A stretch of DNA of 64,000 nucleotides from the NCBI RefSeq assembly GCF_029667115.1, contig NZ_JARUIU010000002.1, forward strand, positions 558,001 to 622,000. The letters run 5' to 3'. The stretch is from Jeotgalibacillus sp. ET6 (GTDB lineage Bacteria; Bacillota; Bacilli; Bacillales; Jeotgalibacillaceae). The position numbers were made by a program, and so were the translations under genes. A model generated the notes under the pieces. That model had not been told where the DNA came from and ran no database searches. It saw only the letters and a program-made list of their open reading frames with translations. Positions 1-10,355 of this stretch are shown in pieces. The number at the start of each line of letters is the position of its first letter. The first letter of the stretch is position 1.

Positions 1-81
1 AATTTTCTGCCGTAAGCAGATTAGTGGACGCCTGCTTCCTCTTACATTACGATAAATGTGGATGAAGTGGAAACCACTTAG

Positions 82-1056
<975 letters not shown>

Positions 1057-1175
1057 AAAATCTGTCTATACAAAAACTTTATGGAAACGTTACTTCACTG
1101 TAACAGCAGTGCAATACTTTAGGGGTATAGTAGAACCATAAGTAATTGACCCCCTTTTAGTTATAGATTACTTTT

Positions 1176-1207
1176 GGCACGGACCTCGTTGTCCGTGCCC
1201 TTTTTTT
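1176..1207 (+). terminator. Rho-independent terminator after trxB
   Basis: A 9-bp perfect stem GGCACGGAC/GTCCGTGCC with a 6-nt loop is followed directly by a run of T. It separates trxB from the yvcI operon. Confidence 0.93.
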
Positions 1208-1271
1208 GTATACCGGGTACAATGGCATTTGCAAAAATCAGCTTTCAAAGTAAACGCGGGGTCCTCCCTAA

Positions 1272-1300
1272 TTGTTCAGGGAGTTAAAAGCATGTATAAT
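1272..1300 (+). promoter_or_regulatory. Likely sigma-A promoter of the yvcI-rapZ-yvcK-whiA-crh operon
   Basis: TTGTTC and a perfect TATAAT are separated by 17 bp, ending about 33 bp before the yvcI start codon. No other good candidate is visible between the trxB terminator and yvcI. Confidence 0.6.
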
Positions 1301-1333
1301 AAAATGAATGAGCAAAATTAAGCAGGTGATAAA

Positions 1334-1792
1334 ATGCAGCGAATTACAAATTGTGTTTATATAAAAGACGGGCAGGCGCTGCTGCTTCAAAAGCCCCGCA
1401 GAAACTGGTGGGTTGCACCAGGCGGCAAGATGGAAGCAGGAGAATCAGTACGCGACGCCTGTATACGGGAATACCGGGAAGAGACCGGTATTTATGTTAA
1501 AAATCCCGATATTAAAGGAATTTTTACATTTATTATTAAAGAAGGCAGCGAAGTCGTTTCAGAGTGGATGATGTTTACGTTTTTAGCTACTGAGGGAGAT
1601 GGAGTCATTATGGATGAATCACCGGAAGGCATTCTTCAATGGCAGCCGGTAGAAGCGATTCAAACTCTCGATATGGCTGAAGGCGACCGTCATATTCTCG
1701 AATATGTAGCACACGGTCAGGGTGTTATTTATGGAACGTTTACGTATACGAAGGATTTTAAGCTTCTTTCCTATCGTTTAGATCCTAATTAA
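1334..1792 (+). CDS. yvcI: Nudix hydrolase, YvcI type
   Basis: Nudix-family pyrophosphohydrolase of 152 residues, first gene of the rapZ operon. The Nudix box is complete around residues 35-57: GGKMEAGES, then REYREETG, with the Mg2+-binding glutamates in place. The family removes nucleoside diphosphates linked to other groups; the substrate here is not determinable, although YvcI-type proteins are annotated as 8-oxo-dGTPase-like. The gene lies 18 bp upstream of rapZ, which supports co-transcription. The start follows an AGCAGGTGAT ribosome site. Confidence 0.9.
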   Translation: MQRITNCVYIKDGQALLLQKPRRNWWVAPGGKMEAGESVRDACIREYREETGIYVKNPDIKGIFTFIIKEGSEVVSEWMMFTFLATEGDGVIMDESPEGILQWQPVEAIQTLDMAEGDRHILEYVAHGQGVIYGTFTYTKDFKLLSYRLDPN

Positions 1793-1810
1793 GAAAAAGG
1801 GGGAGTCCTC

Positions 1811-2698
1811 ATGTCAGCTGTCAATGATGTTGAACTGGTCATTATAACAGGAATGTCCGGTGCGGGAAAAACAGTCGCCGTACAAAGCTTTGAAGATCTC
1901 GGTTTTTTCTGCGTAGATAACCTTCCTCCTACATTGATGCCAAAGTTTTTAGAGCTTATGAAGGAATCGAACAATAAAATGAATCGTGTGGCGCTTGTGA
2001 TGGATTTAAGAGGCAGGGAATTTTTTGATTCACTGTTTAAAGCGCTGGATCAGTTTCACGAATCCGATTACGTCACCCCGCGAATTCTTTATCTGGATGC
2101 CGATGACGATGCACTTGTCAGACGCTACAAGGAAACTCGGCGTTCCCATCCTCTTGCGCCGCTTGGTCTGCCGCTCGAAGGAATTGAGCAGGAGCGGCTT
2201 TTGCTTCAGGATTTAAAAGGGCGTGCTCAAACAATCTACAACACGTCCACACTAAAACCAAGAGAACTGCGGGAAAAAATACTCGCAGAATTCTCAGCGA
2301 ATAAACAGTCGCTTTTCACTGTGAACGTTATGTCTTTCGGCTTTAAATATGGAATTCCGATCGATGCGGATCTCGTATTTGATGTGCGGTTTCTTCCCAA
2401 CCCGCACTATATTGACCACATGAGGCTGCAGACAGGTCTTGATGAGGAAGTGTCAACATACGTCATGAAATGGACCGAGACACAGAAGTTTTTAGAAAAA
2501 ACGCTGGACCTTTTAACCTTTATGCTTCCGCATTATAAACGTGAAGGAAAAAGCCAGCTTGTTGTAGCGATTGGCTGCACTGGCGGACAGCATCGTTCTG
2601 TCGCTCTGACTGAGGAAATTGCCCGTTCCTTTGCCAAAGATTATCATACACGAATTACCCACCGTGATATTGAAAAACGCAAGAGGAAAACAAGTTGA
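1811..2698 (+). CDS. rapZ: RNase adapter / nucleotide-binding protein RapZ (YvcJ)
   Basis: P-loop protein of 295 residues. Walker A GMSGAGKT is at residues 14-21, and the conserved C-terminal segment [10 protein letters not shown] is near 253-262. In enterobacteria RapZ controls GlmZ small RNA decay by RNase E. The Bacillus homologue YvcJ binds and hydrolyses GTP and affects competence, but its target is less clear. The start follows AAGGGGGAG. Its TGA overlaps the next start by four bases (TTGA), indicating translational coupling with yvcK. Confidence 0.95.
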   Translation: MSAVNDVELVIITGMSGAGKTVAVQSFEDLGFFCVDNLPPTLMPKFLELMKESNNKMNRVALVMDLRGREFFDSLFKALDQFHESDYVTPRILYLDADDDALVRRYKETRRSHPLAPLGLPLEGIEQERLLLQDLKGRAQTIYNTSTLKPRELREKILAEFSANKQSLFTVNVMSFGFKYGIPIDADLVFDVRFLPNPHYIDHMRLQTGLDEEVSTYVMKWTETQKFLEKTLDLLTFMLPHYKREGKSQLVVAIGCTGGQHRSVALTEEIARSFAKDYHTRITHRDIEKRKRKTS

Positions 2699-3672
2699 CA
2701 CCAAAGCATTCCGAGCAGGGAAAAGTTGTTGTAATAGGAGGGGGCACAGGGTTATCTGTGCTTCTCCGGGGCTTAAAAAACCAGCCTCTTGACTTAACAG
2801 CCATTGTGACAGTAGCGGATGACGGCGGGAGCTCAGGGCGAATTCGGGAAGATTTAAACATACCGCCTCCGGGTGATATTCGAAATGTACTGGCAGCGTT
2901 ATCTGATGTAGAGCCGCTGGTTGAAGAAATGTTTCAATACCGTTTTGCGAGCCAGAATGAATTAAGCGGACACGCCTTAGGAAATCTCATTATTGCCGCA
3001 ATGACCTCCATTACAGGAGATTTTGCCCATGGCATACAGGAAATGAGCAAGGTATTAAATGTTCGGGGTCAGGTGCTGCCTTCTGCTAATCAAAGCATTC
3101 TTCTTTCAGCAGAGATGGAGGATGGTTCCGTCATCAAGGGTGAATCAAAAATTCCCTTCTCAGGAAAAAAAATCAGCCGGGTCTTTCTTTCGCCTGAACA
3201 CGTGAAAGCGCTGCCTCAGGCAGTGGAAGCGATTCAGGAAGCGGATATGATCGTGATTGGACCGGGATCGTTATACACAAGCATCCTTCCCAATCTGCTC
3301 GTGAAAAATATAGGTAAAGCAATCCTTGCCTCTAAAGCGCCAAAGGTTTATATCTGCAATTTAATGACGCAGGCCGGTGAAACGCTCAACTATACAGCCG
3401 GAGATCATATTAAGGCTCTTTATGAACATATGGGAGAGCACTTTTTGGATTATGTCCTGGTAAACAACGAAGAAATTCCGATGGAAGTAAAATCCCTTTA
3501 TGATAAAGAAATGGCAGAACCCGTACAATTTGATGTAGATCGCCTTCAAGGTCTCGGTCTGAAGGCAGTTTATGATAAAATTATTACACACCATAATGGA
3601 CTCATCCGACACGACACAGAACGGGTAGCATCCATCATTGCTAAGCTGCTCCATGAAAATCGAGATTCCTAA
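2695..3672 (+). CDS. yvcK: YvcK/CofD-like gluconeogenesis factor
   Basis: Rossmann-type protein of 325 residues with the family N-terminus [17 protein letters not shown]. In B. subtilis YvcK is needed for growth on gluconeogenic substrates and for normal cell shape, binds UDP-sugars and helps localise PBP1. Those roles are from the family, not from this sequence. It starts with TTG inside the rapZ stop codon, and no better start is visible. The rapZ-yvcK-whiA order is conserved across Bacillota and Actinobacteria. Confidence 0.94.
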   Translation: MTPKHSEQGKVVVIGGGTGLSVLLRGLKNQPLDLTAIVTVADDGGSSGRIREDLNIPPPGDIRNVLAALSDVEPLVEEMFQYRFASQNELSGHALGNLIIAAMTSITGDFAHGIQEMSKVLNVRGQVLPSANQSILLSAEMEDGSVIKGESKIPFSGKKISRVFLSPEHVKALPQAVEAIQEADMIVIGPGSLYTSILPNLLVKNIGKAILASKAPKVYICNLMTQAGETLNYTAGDHIKALYEHMGEHFLDYVLVNNEEIPMEVKSLYDKEMAEPVQFDVDRLQGLGLKAVYDKIITHHNGLIRHDTERVASIIAKLLHENRDS

Positions 3673-3796
3673 TAATTGGTAAGATATTACGAGTAAGAAA
3701 TCAGACCAGTTGAACAGCCGTTAATTTGTTTGTGACATCTGTGATCGATCAGTTAAAGAGACGGTGGTTTTCAATGATCTGAAGAAAGGCTGGTGA

Positions 3797-4750
3797 ATGA
3801 GTATGTCATTTGCATCAGAAACTAAAAAAGAGCTGACTCAGATCGAAGCAGCCGATTGCTGCGCAAAAGCAGAGCTCTCTGCTCTTATCCGCATGAACGG
3901 ATCGCTTTCTTTCTCCAATCGGCTGCTGGTGGTTAATATCCAAACAGAAAACGCAGCAATTGCCAGAAGAATTTATACATTAATTAAAAAAAATTACGCT
4001 ATACAAGTCGAGCTTCTTGTTCGTAAGAAAATGAGGCTGAAAAAGAATAACGTTTATATAGTAAGAGTGGTAGAACAGGCACAGCAAATTTTAAAAGATC
4101 TTAATATCCTGGAAGAGGGCTTTTCCATTAATCACGAAATCTCTCCTTCCATTCTGGGGAAAAAATGTTGTCAGCGAGCTTATTTACGCGGTGCGTTTCT
4201 CGCAGGCGGGTCTGTAAATAACCCTGAAACGTCCTCTTATCATCTGGAGATTTTCACCCTGTATGAAGAGCACAATGATTCAGTTAGTCAGTTGATGAAT
4301 ACATTTGGGCTGAACAGCAAAACGATTGAGCGCAAAAAAGGCTTTATCACGTATTTAAAAGAAGCAGAAAAAATCACGGAATTTTTCAGTTTAATCGGTG
4401 CGCACCAGGCACTTCTCCGCTTTGAAGATGTTCGGATTGTCCGGGATATGCGCAATTCTGTTAACCGACTGGTGAACTGTGAAACAGCTAACCTGAATAA
4501 AACGATCGGAGCCTCCCTGCGTCAGGTAGAGAACATCCGATTTATTGAAAAGCACGCAGGGTTAAGCATCCTGCCGGACAAGCTTCGGGAAATAGCTGAA
4601 TTAAGAGTGGCTTATCAGGATGTAACATTAAAGGAACTGGGTGAAATGGTTTCGGGTGGAAATATCAGCAAGTCAGGCATTAATCATCGATTGCGGAAGA
4701 TTGATCAAATCGCAGAAAAGCTCCGTAAAGGAGAAATGGTAGAAAATTAA
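3797..4750 (+). CDS. whiA: DNA-binding protein WhiA
   Basis: Protein of 317 residues with an N-terminal LAGLIDADG-homing-endonuclease-like fold and a C-terminal helix-turn-helix (residues about 270-305, including [21 protein letters not shown]). WhiA binds DNA and affects cell division and chromosome segregation in Bacillus, and sporulation septation in Streptomyces. An AAAGG site lies 7 bases before the ATG at 3797. A second in-frame ATG at 3803 would give the [11 protein letters not shown] start used by many homologues, so the exact start is uncertain by two codons. Confidence 0.95.
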   Translation: MSMSFASETKKELTQIEAADCCAKAELSALIRMNGSLSFSNRLLVVNIQTENAAIARRIYTLIKKNYAIQVELLVRKKMRLKKNNVYIVRVVEQAQQILKDLNILEEGFSINHEISPSILGKKCCQRAYLRGAFLAGGSVNNPETSSYHLEIFTLYEEHNDSVSQLMNTFGLNSKTIERKKGFITYLKEAEKITEFFSLIGAHQALLRFEDVRIVRDMRNSVNRLVNCETANLNKTIGASLRQVENIRFIEKHAGLSILPDKLREIAELRVAYQDVTLKELGEMVSGGNISKSGINHRLRKIDQIAEKLRKGEMVEN

Positions 4751-4833
4751 GGTTGAACAAGCTGATTTGTGGTATAGACAAGAATACAAATCAAGCTTTC
4801 ATCTGTAATATGACCACATGAGGGGGATGTTAA

Positions 4834-5091
4834 ATGAAGCAACAGGACGTAACAGTTAAATTAAAGTCCGGTTTGCAGGCTAGGCCGGCAGCACTTTTTG
4901 TACAGGAAGCCACACGTTATAAAGCAGACGTATTTATTGAGAAAGATGGAAAAAAGGTTAATGCAAAAAGCATCATGGGACTGATGAGCTTAGCATTAGG
5001 ACCGGGTACCACCTTTACGCTGATGACAGAGGGATTGGATGAAGAAGAAGCTCTGCAATCGCTTGCATCATACGTGGAAGAAACTAAATAG
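4834..5091 (+). CDS. crh: Catabolite repression HPr-like protein Crh
   Basis: HPr paralogue of 85 residues. Position 15, the phosphorylatable histidine of HPr, is Gln in the stretch GLQARPAALF. The regulatory Ser46 is present in NAKSIMGL. This is the diagnostic Crh pattern: it cannot take part in PTS phosphotransfer, but HPr kinase can phosphorylate Ser46 so that it acts as a CcpA corepressor. It is the last gene of the yvcI-rapZ-yvcK-whiA operon, as in B. subtilis, with an AGGGGG ribosome site and a terminator just downstream. Confidence 0.96.
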   Translation: MKQQDVTVKLKSGLQARPAALFVQEATRYKADVFIEKDGKKVNAKSIMGLMSLALGPGTTFTLMTEGLDEEEALQSLASYVEETK

Positions 5092-5103
5092 CTTGTCGCA
5101 ACG

Positions 5104-5135
5104 TCCCTGCTGAATTTTTGCGGGGGTTTTTTATT
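5104..5135 (+). terminator. Terminator after crh
   Basis: CCCTGC and GCGGGG form a 6-bp stem (one G-U pair) around a T-rich loop, followed by TTTTTT. A short but plausible end for the yvcI-crh operon. Confidence 0.7.
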
Positions 5136-5239
5136 TGCCCAAAATATATAAATCCACAGCATTTCGCACATTTTAAAGATAGGATAAAAACCGCCAGGTC
5201 CTGACAAGTGTAAAAAGACTGAAACAGGGAAAAGACATA

Positions 5240-5473
5240 GTGCAATCTTCATACGTTCCATATGTTAAAAGCAGAAGGAGTTTTAGTATTAATAAGAAAA
5301 GAGTGGTACTCAGCCTGTCCTTTGCTGCATTGTTGGGGCTGTTCGCCATAATCCTAAGCCTGATTAATGGACAGTTTGAAAGAAATTTTTTTATCGGCAG
5401 TATACTAACAGGAGCAATTATTGGTTTCTGGCTGCTGCCGAGCATTGTGAAATTTAATAAGAACAAAGCGTGA
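5240..5473 (+). CDS. Small two-helix membrane protein, unknown
   Basis: A 77-residue ORF not recognised as a known family. A basic N-terminal segment (SRRSFSINKKR) precedes two hydrophobic segments at about residues 23-42 and 48-68, then a basic tail, consistent with a two-pass inner-membrane protein with both ends inside. The start is GTG with only a weak GGGAAAAG site. It ends just before a strong bidirectional terminator shared with clpP, which supports it being a real transcribed gene. Confidence 0.5.
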   Translation: MQSSYVPYVKSRRSFSINKKRVVLSLSFAALLGLFAIILSLINGQFERNFFIGSILTGAIIGFWLLPSIVKFNKNKA

Positions 5474-5490
5474 TCCGCAGTTTAAATGTA

Positions 5491-5530
5491 AAAAGAAGAC
5501 CCGCCAATGAAATGGACGGGTCTTCTTTTA
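5491..5530. terminator. Bidirectional terminator between the small membrane gene and clpP
   Basis: Perfect inverted repeat AAAAGAAGACCCG ... CGGGTCTTCTTTT with a 13-nt loop. The A- and T-rich flanks allow termination in both directions between converging genes. Confidence 0.93.
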
Positions 5531-5536
5531 ATGGTC

Positions 5537-6139
5537 TTATAATTTTGTTTCTGTAATATCGTTTCGTTCCATGATTTGATCGATCAGGCCATAATCCTTC
5601 GCACGGCCGGCTGTCATGAAGTTATCACGCTCTGTATCGCGCTGAATGGTTTCAAAGTCCTGGCCAGTGCGGTCTGCAAGTATTTGATTCAGCTTGTCGC
5701 GAAGGAAAAGAATCCGTTTCGCTGCAATATCAATTTCAGTTGCCTGACCTTGTGCACCGCCCAGTGGCTGATGAATCATAACTTCAGCATTTGGCAGAGC
5801 GTAGCGGTGGCCTTTTTCACCGGCAGCAAGAAGAAATGCTCCCATTGAAGCAGCCATACCAATACAGATGGTCTGAACTTTTGGCTTAATAAACTGCATC
5901 GTATCGTAGATTGCCATTCCGGCTGTAATGCTTCCGCCCGGAGAGTTGATGTAAAGGTAGATATCTTTTTCAGGATTGTCTGCTTCCAGGAAAAGAAGCT
6001 GTGAAACGATTGAATTGGCTACATTGTCGTCAATGCCGCTTCCGAGCATAATGATTCTGTCTTTTAGCAGGCGCGAATAAATATCATACGCACGCTCGCC
6101 GCGATTTGTTTGTTCAATAACTGTTGGAATTAAATTCAT
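5537..6139 (-). CDS. clpP: ATP-dependent Clp protease proteolytic subunit
   Basis: Serine protease core of 200 residues that assembles into a tetradecamer and works with ClpX, ClpC or ClpE. The catalytic triad is Ser98 (GMAASMG), His123 (MIHQPLGG) and Asp172 (ERDNF). The ATG follows AGGAGG on the reverse strand. The promoter region carries a CtsR-type heptad repeat overlapping the -35 box (6185-6214), so heat and protein stress should induce it. The neighbouring tRNA-Arg is divergently transcribed, as in B. subtilis. Confidence 0.97.
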   Translation of the reverse strand: MNLIPTVIEQTNRGERAYDIYSRLLKDRIIMLGSGIDDNVANSIVSQLLFLEADNPEKDIYLYINSPGGSITAGMAIYDTMQFIKPKVQTICIGMAASMGAFLLAAGEKGHRYALPNAEVMIHQPLGGAQGQATEIDIAAKRILFLRDKLNQILADRTGQDFETIQRDTERDNFMTAGRAKDYGLIDQIMERNDITETKL

Positions 6140-6184
6140 CCGAAATGCCTCCTTTGATTCTCTTCATATGAGATATGTATTGTC

Positions 6185-6214
6185 ATCATACATCTAAGGT
6201 CAGGAAAGGTCAAA
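6185..6214 (-). promoter_or_regulatory. clpP promoter with overlapping CtsR operator
   Basis: On the reverse strand TTGACC (6208-6213) and TATGAT (6185-6190) are 17 bp apart, giving a good sigma-A promoter. On the forward strand GGTCAGG-AAA-GGTCAAA (6198-6214) matches the CtsR tandem heptad (RGTCAAA-NAN-RGTCAAA) with two mismatches in the first half. The operator covers the -35 box and part of the spacer, as expected for repression. Confidence 0.85.
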
Positions 6215-6317
6215 TCATATGATTGATTTTCCTGCTTACGGTATTACTACCATCATACCCATTCAACTATACGTTTAACAAGTTTGAGGCATTACCAAGA
6301 GGATTCGACATTTACTA

Positions 6318-6346
6318 TTGCATATCCTCTAATTGTCTATTATAAT
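6318..6346 (+). promoter_or_regulatory. Promoter of tRNA-Arg
   Basis: TTGCAT, a 17-bp spacer and a perfect TATAAT. The predicted transcript start would be about 60 bases before the tRNA. Confidence 0.65.
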
Positions 6347-6415
6347 AATCAAGTGTCCTTAAAGAACACATATGAAATATATATTTATTATTGAAATGGA
6401 TTCACTTTTGATTTT

Positions 6416-6487
6416 GCCCTCGTGGTGTAATGGATAACACGTAAGATTCCGGTTCTTGAGATAGGGGTTCGATTCCCTTCGAGGGCA
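6416..6487 (+). tRNA. tRNA-Arg (anticodon CCG)
   Basis: The acceptor stem GCCCTCG/CGAGGGC is perfect. The anticodon stem TAAGA/TCTTG closes a 7-nt loop TTCCGGT, placing CCG at positions 34-36 after U33. The T arm contains GGTTCGATTCC. The discriminator base is A and CCA is not encoded. It reads CGG codons. A single tRNA-Arg lies beside clpP in B. subtilis too (trnQ-Arg). Confidence 0.95.
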
Positions 6488-6511
6488 TACACACCTATAT
6501 GTACGTAAGCA

Positions 6512-6575
6512 GACAGTCCTGCACATGATTGAACGTTGATTTTCGTCGTTCAGGTGTGCAGGACTGTTTTTTTTT
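6512..6575 (+). terminator. Terminator after tRNA-Arg
   Basis: An 11-bp stem CAGTCCTGCAC/GTGCAGGACTG, extended inward by GAACG/CGTTC, is followed by nine T residues. Confidence 0.92.
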
Positions 6576-6990
6576 AGAAGTGATTCTTCAAGAAAGTTTT
6601 AAAGCAAAATCATAAACTTTTCATGCTTACTCCAATTAATTTCTCCTATGTCCTCTGCTGCCAACAAACTTTCATCAGACTTATAACAAAAGCAAATTGC
6701 CGATGAACATCTTCTCGAAAGGTTTCGTTCACTAAGGGCAGACCAAGTTCAAAAAACAACTGATCAACGTTTTAAACTCTTCTTCCCGTTTTTTTACAAA
6801 CAGTGAATCAGTTTGATTAACTGAGCTAAATGCTGTACACCTAATAAACCAGTGTACAAAAGCTTCCATCTTTTATTTCCATATTTATCAATTTTTTTAT
6901 TTTACACAACCTTAACGCAACAGGCACAGCCCTTTAATTTTTGTAATCTACCATTATATCTGTAATACAAATATAGGAGGGTATGCAGAG
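6576..6990. other. AT-rich gap, possible decayed reverse-strand gene
   Basis: No intact gene of credible length. On the reverse strand a 45-codon ORF (6869 down to 6732) runs into short open stretches in other frames, for example one reading NETFREDVHRQFAFVIS. This could be a gene broken by frameshifts, but no family is recognisable. A ribosome site ATAGGAGGG for the next gene lies at the right edge. Confidence 0.3.
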
Positions 6991-9900
6991 ATGTTTAAAA
7001 GGTTATTTTCCATAGGGTTCGTCATGGTGTTGTTATTGTCCAGCGTTTTTCAGGGGACGGTTGCAAAAGCAGAAAGCAGCTTAGAAAATGATGGCAAATT
7101 CAAGATTGCGATTATCCCCGATACTCAAGTCTATTCAAATCATTTTCCGGAGATTTATAATTCTCAGATGGACTGGCTGGCGAATCATTACCAGGAGGAA
7201 GACATTCAATTTGCGATGCATGTTGGAGACCTGGTTGATGGAAATGAAATTCGTCAGTGGGAGAATGCCGATCGTTCAATGAACATTCTTGACGATGCTA
7301 ATGTTCCATATGGTGTCACGATTGGAAACCATGACATGGGTGGAAATGGAGCCAATTATGTTGATTACTTTGGCAAAAGTCGAATGGAAAACAAACCAGG
7401 CTACCTGGCACACTCTGAAGATGAACTAAACTCAGCCTATACTTTTTCAGCAGAAGGAAGAGAATTTCTCGTTTTGTTTTTAAATATTGATGCAACAGAT
7501 GAAGATTTGGCATGGGGGCAAAGTGTACTGGATGCTCATCAGGATAAACCAGCTATCATGATCACCCATACACTTATTAAGCCTGACGGATCACAGGACA
7601 GTGTTCCATACGTGAGGAAAACGGACGGAAATTCACCTCAAGCCATTTTTGATGAGTTTATTGCAGAAAACAATCAAATTTTTATGACTGTGAATGGTCA
7701 TGATCATGGCGCATTTAATATAACCCGTTCAAATAACGATGGCTTGGAGGTTAATCAATATTTAGTAGATTATCAAGGAGGGACAAAGGGCGGAAACGGT
7801 TACTTAAGAATGATCGAATTCGATTTCAATAACGATTTACTTTCTCATGTTACATATTCCCCTTATGTCGATGATTACATGACAGACCGCTACAATGAAT
7901 TTAAAGAAGGATTTGAATTTGAACGCAGGTTTAACAATGAAAGCAGCACTTTCTCGCCAGGAGAAATTATCACACCTATCGTCGGGGGCTTTTCGTCATT
8001 TGAAGAGCGCTGGGGGGAACGGCTGCCTTCCCAATTAACAGATGGGTCAGGAATAAATGGATATGAAAGTCAGACTGAAGTAGATCAAAATTCGATCCAT
8101 AACAGCAGCACTTTTAAAAGCGCGAAGGACACCATGTGGAATTCTCAGTACCTGGGAGTCAGCCAGAATGGAAATTTAGAAGGTGATAAGACAAATGTGA
8201 AGCCGATTGAAGAACGGGAAGAATATTTGATTTTTGACCTTGGGCAGCGTGTCAATATTCAAAATGCGCTGATCTGGCAATTCGGAGAAGGCTCTTTGGA
8301 TCAGGAGCTTGAAAAAATGGGGGCAAAAGGAATCGACGTATACGTTTCTTCTGATATGACGATTTCAGATGCGGAATTCACTAAATTAACCTCAATCGAA
8401 CTGGAAAAGCATGAATCTGGGCAGCCTTTAGCAGCTCAAATCAAAGAAATTAATGCAGCTAATGCAAAATTCATTAAATTTGTTTTTACCTCTAATCATG
8501 GCGATATCCGCTCTGTAGGATTGAGTGAAGTGAGGTTCAGTGTGGCTGGCGAAGAGTTGGTACAGCAGCCATTGGATATTCAGCCGGAAGTTCCTGTTGA
8601 GTCGGATGACCAAGTTGCAGGCACTGGTGAAGAATTTACGATTGCCAAAACTGATTCTGCTACTCCAGATGGATGGGGACACTATATCGGTCAATCGATC
8701 ACTCCATATCAGCAGGGAATAGAAGGCACAGGAACCATTGACGAAAATGCAGAGTATGCCTTGTTAAAAGAATTCACTGTGTTTATTTTTAACACGGACC
8801 GGATTCCTGAATATCTGGATGCCTATCGCCCTAGTGAAGCACCAGGCGACTCTGATACACTTCGTGAAAAAAAATACGAGTTTACAACGGGCAGCAGCGA
8901 AACTTATTCCTATGACTCTCTGCCATTAAGCAGAGCGCATTATTCAGAGGAAAAATCAGAGCCTTATCAAATTAATAATAACAGGACCGGCATGAAAGCA
9001 ACCTATGTATTTGAAGAGCCGGTGAAAGTAAAAATGGATGAAGAAGTAATGATGGTTTTCAATAAGTCTACTGGACTAAGATACTGGCAGTCCTCTCATT
9101 ATGACGGAGGAAGTTCTTTATGGACTAATGGGGCCAGTGAATCTGGAAACTACCGTTTGCTTCCTTTTAAAACAGATATTGATTTTATTGCCACTCTAGA
9201 AAATGCTGAAGTAATAGAAGAAGGATCGGAAGAAGAAAAAGACCGTTTGAAAGGCGCTAATCGTTATGAAACAGCGGCAGCTATTTCTGCAGAAGGCTGG
9301 AAGCACGGAGCTGATACCGTTGTACTCGCAAGGGGAGATGCTTTCCCGGATGCGTTGGTGGGCACACCGCTTGCAAAAAGTCTGGATGCTCCAATTCTCC
9401 TGACGAAAACGAACAAAATAGGGGAAGAAACACTGGCTGAGATTGAACGGCTGGGTGCTTCAAAAGCAGTGCTATTAGGTGGAGAAGGAGCGGTTTCTGC
9501 AGCCGTTAAAGAAGCTCTTGTAAAGAAAGGGCTGACTGTAGAACGGATTTCCGGAAAAACCAGATATGAGACAGCTGTCAAAGTAGCCCAAAAAATGAAC
9601 GCAAAAACCTCAAGAGCATTTGTGGCAGACGGCAGTGATTTTGCCGATGCATTGTCGATATCATCTTATGCAGCTGAGAATGGGTATCCGATTTTATTAA
9701 CACGTCAGAGTTCCCTCTCTGAAGAAACATACAATGAAGTTAAAAAATATAAAGAGGCAATCGTTATTGGGGGCCGAGGAGCTGTTTCAGGCAAGGTATT
9801 TGGACAGCTTCCTAACAAGCTGAAAACGAGAATTGGCGGAGACAACCGCTATGACACGGCAGCTCATATCACAGATTACTTCCAGTTAGATTCTGATCGT

Positions 9901-10119
9901 CTGGCAGTGGCAGCTGGTTATGATTTTGCAGATGCACTGACTGGCTCGGCTTATGCAGTCAAGACTGACAGCCTGCTAGTTCTGACAAGAAAGGACAGCC
10001 TGCCTTCAGAAACAGCTTCCATCATTCAGGACAGAGAGTTTAAAAGGTCTGTTATTTTAGGAGGAAGCGGAGCGGTATCGGACGAAGTGAAGGCAGAGGT
10101 GGAAGGTCTAATCAAGTAA
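6991..10119 (+). CDS. Secreted metallophosphoesterase with C-terminal cell-wall-binding (CWB2) repeats
   Basis: Exported protein of 1042 residues. The signal peptide covers residues 1-27, ending AKA before Glu28. A calcineurin-like phosphoesterase domain follows, with metal-binding motifs DTQ (44-46), GDLVD (79-83), GNHD (112-115), THT (192-194) and GHDHG (236-240). A discoidin-like galactose-binding region lies at about 330-540, then a beta-rich segment to about 740. Three CWB2-type repeats occupy 750-1042, each with DRLKGANRYETA- or GKTRYETA-like starts and a LGGxGAVS ending; these repeats hold proteins to the wall through anionic polymers. The substrate is unknown; phosphate scavenging or teichoic acid turnover are possibilities. 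The start follows AGGAGGG, and a terminator follows the gene. Confidence 0.88.
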   Translation: MFKRLFSIGFVMVLLLSSVFQGTVAKAESSLENDGKFKIAIIPDTQVYSNHFPEIYNSQMDWLANHYQEEDIQFAMHVGDLVDGNEIRQWENADRSMNILDDANVPYGVTIGNHDMGGNGANYVDYFGKSRMENKPGYLAHSEDELNSAYTFSAEGREFLVLFLNIDATDEDLAWGQSVLDAHQDKPAIMITHTLIKPDGSQDSVPYVRKTDGNSPQAIFDEFIAENNQIFMTVNGHDHGAFNITRSNNDGLEVNQYLVDYQGGTKGGNGYLRMIEFDFNNDLLSHVTYSPYVDDYMTDRYNEFKEGFEFERRFNNESSTFSPGEIITPIVGGFSSFEERWGERLPSQLTDGSGINGYESQTEVDQNSIHNSSTFKSAKDTMWNSQYLGVSQNGNLEGDKTNVKPIEEREEYLIFDLGQRVNIQNALIWQFGEGSLDQELEKMGAKGIDVYVSSDMTISDAEFTKLTSIELEKHESGQPLAAQIKEINAANAKFIKFVFTSNHGDIRSVGLSEVRFSVAGEELVQQPLDIQPEVPVESDDQVAGTGEEFTIAKTDSATPDGWGHYIGQSITPYQQGIEGTGTIDENAEYALLKEFTVFIFNTDRIPEYLDAYRPSEAPGDSDTLREKKYEFTTGSSETYSYDSLPLSRAHYSEEKSEPYQINNNRTGMKATYVFEEPVKVKMDEEVMMVFNKSTGLRYWQSSHYDGGSSLWTNGASESGNYRLLPFKTDIDFIATLENAEVIEEGSEEEKDRLKGANRYETAAAISAEGWKHGADTVVLARGDAFPDALVGTPLAKSLDAPILLTKTNKIGEETLAEIERLGASKAVLLGGEGAVSAAVKEALVKKGLTVERISGKTRYETAVKVAQKMNAKTSRAFVADGSDFADALSISSYAAENGYPILLTRQSSLSEETYNEVKKYKEAIVIGGRGAVSGKVFGQLPNKLKTRIGGDNRYDTAAHITDYFQLDSDRLAVAAGYDFADALTGSAYAVKTDSLLVLTRKDSLPSETASIIQDREFKRSVILGGSGAVSDEVKAEVEGLIK

Positions 10120-10158
10120 AAAATAGGAACTAACAATCTTCATGAATATTATTTTAGT

Positions 10159-10205
10159 GCACCCCGGTAGGCAGGATAAAACTGACCTCTGGGGTGCTTT
10201 CTTTT
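10159..10205 (+). terminator. Terminator after the metallophosphoesterase gene
   Basis: GCACCCC/GGGGTGC arms with additional inner pairing, followed by TTTCTTTT. Confidence 0.8.
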
Positions 10206-10355
10206 GTAAAAAAGCTTCGGGTTTATCAGCTTAAGCCGGGTATATGTCTAATGATCAATTATCAGCTTATATTTCGGTCTGTCTTCATTCTCACATCAAG
10301 CTGTAAATCATGTTAAGATTAATCAAAGCAATCAGATCGGATTGGAGTGATGGCA

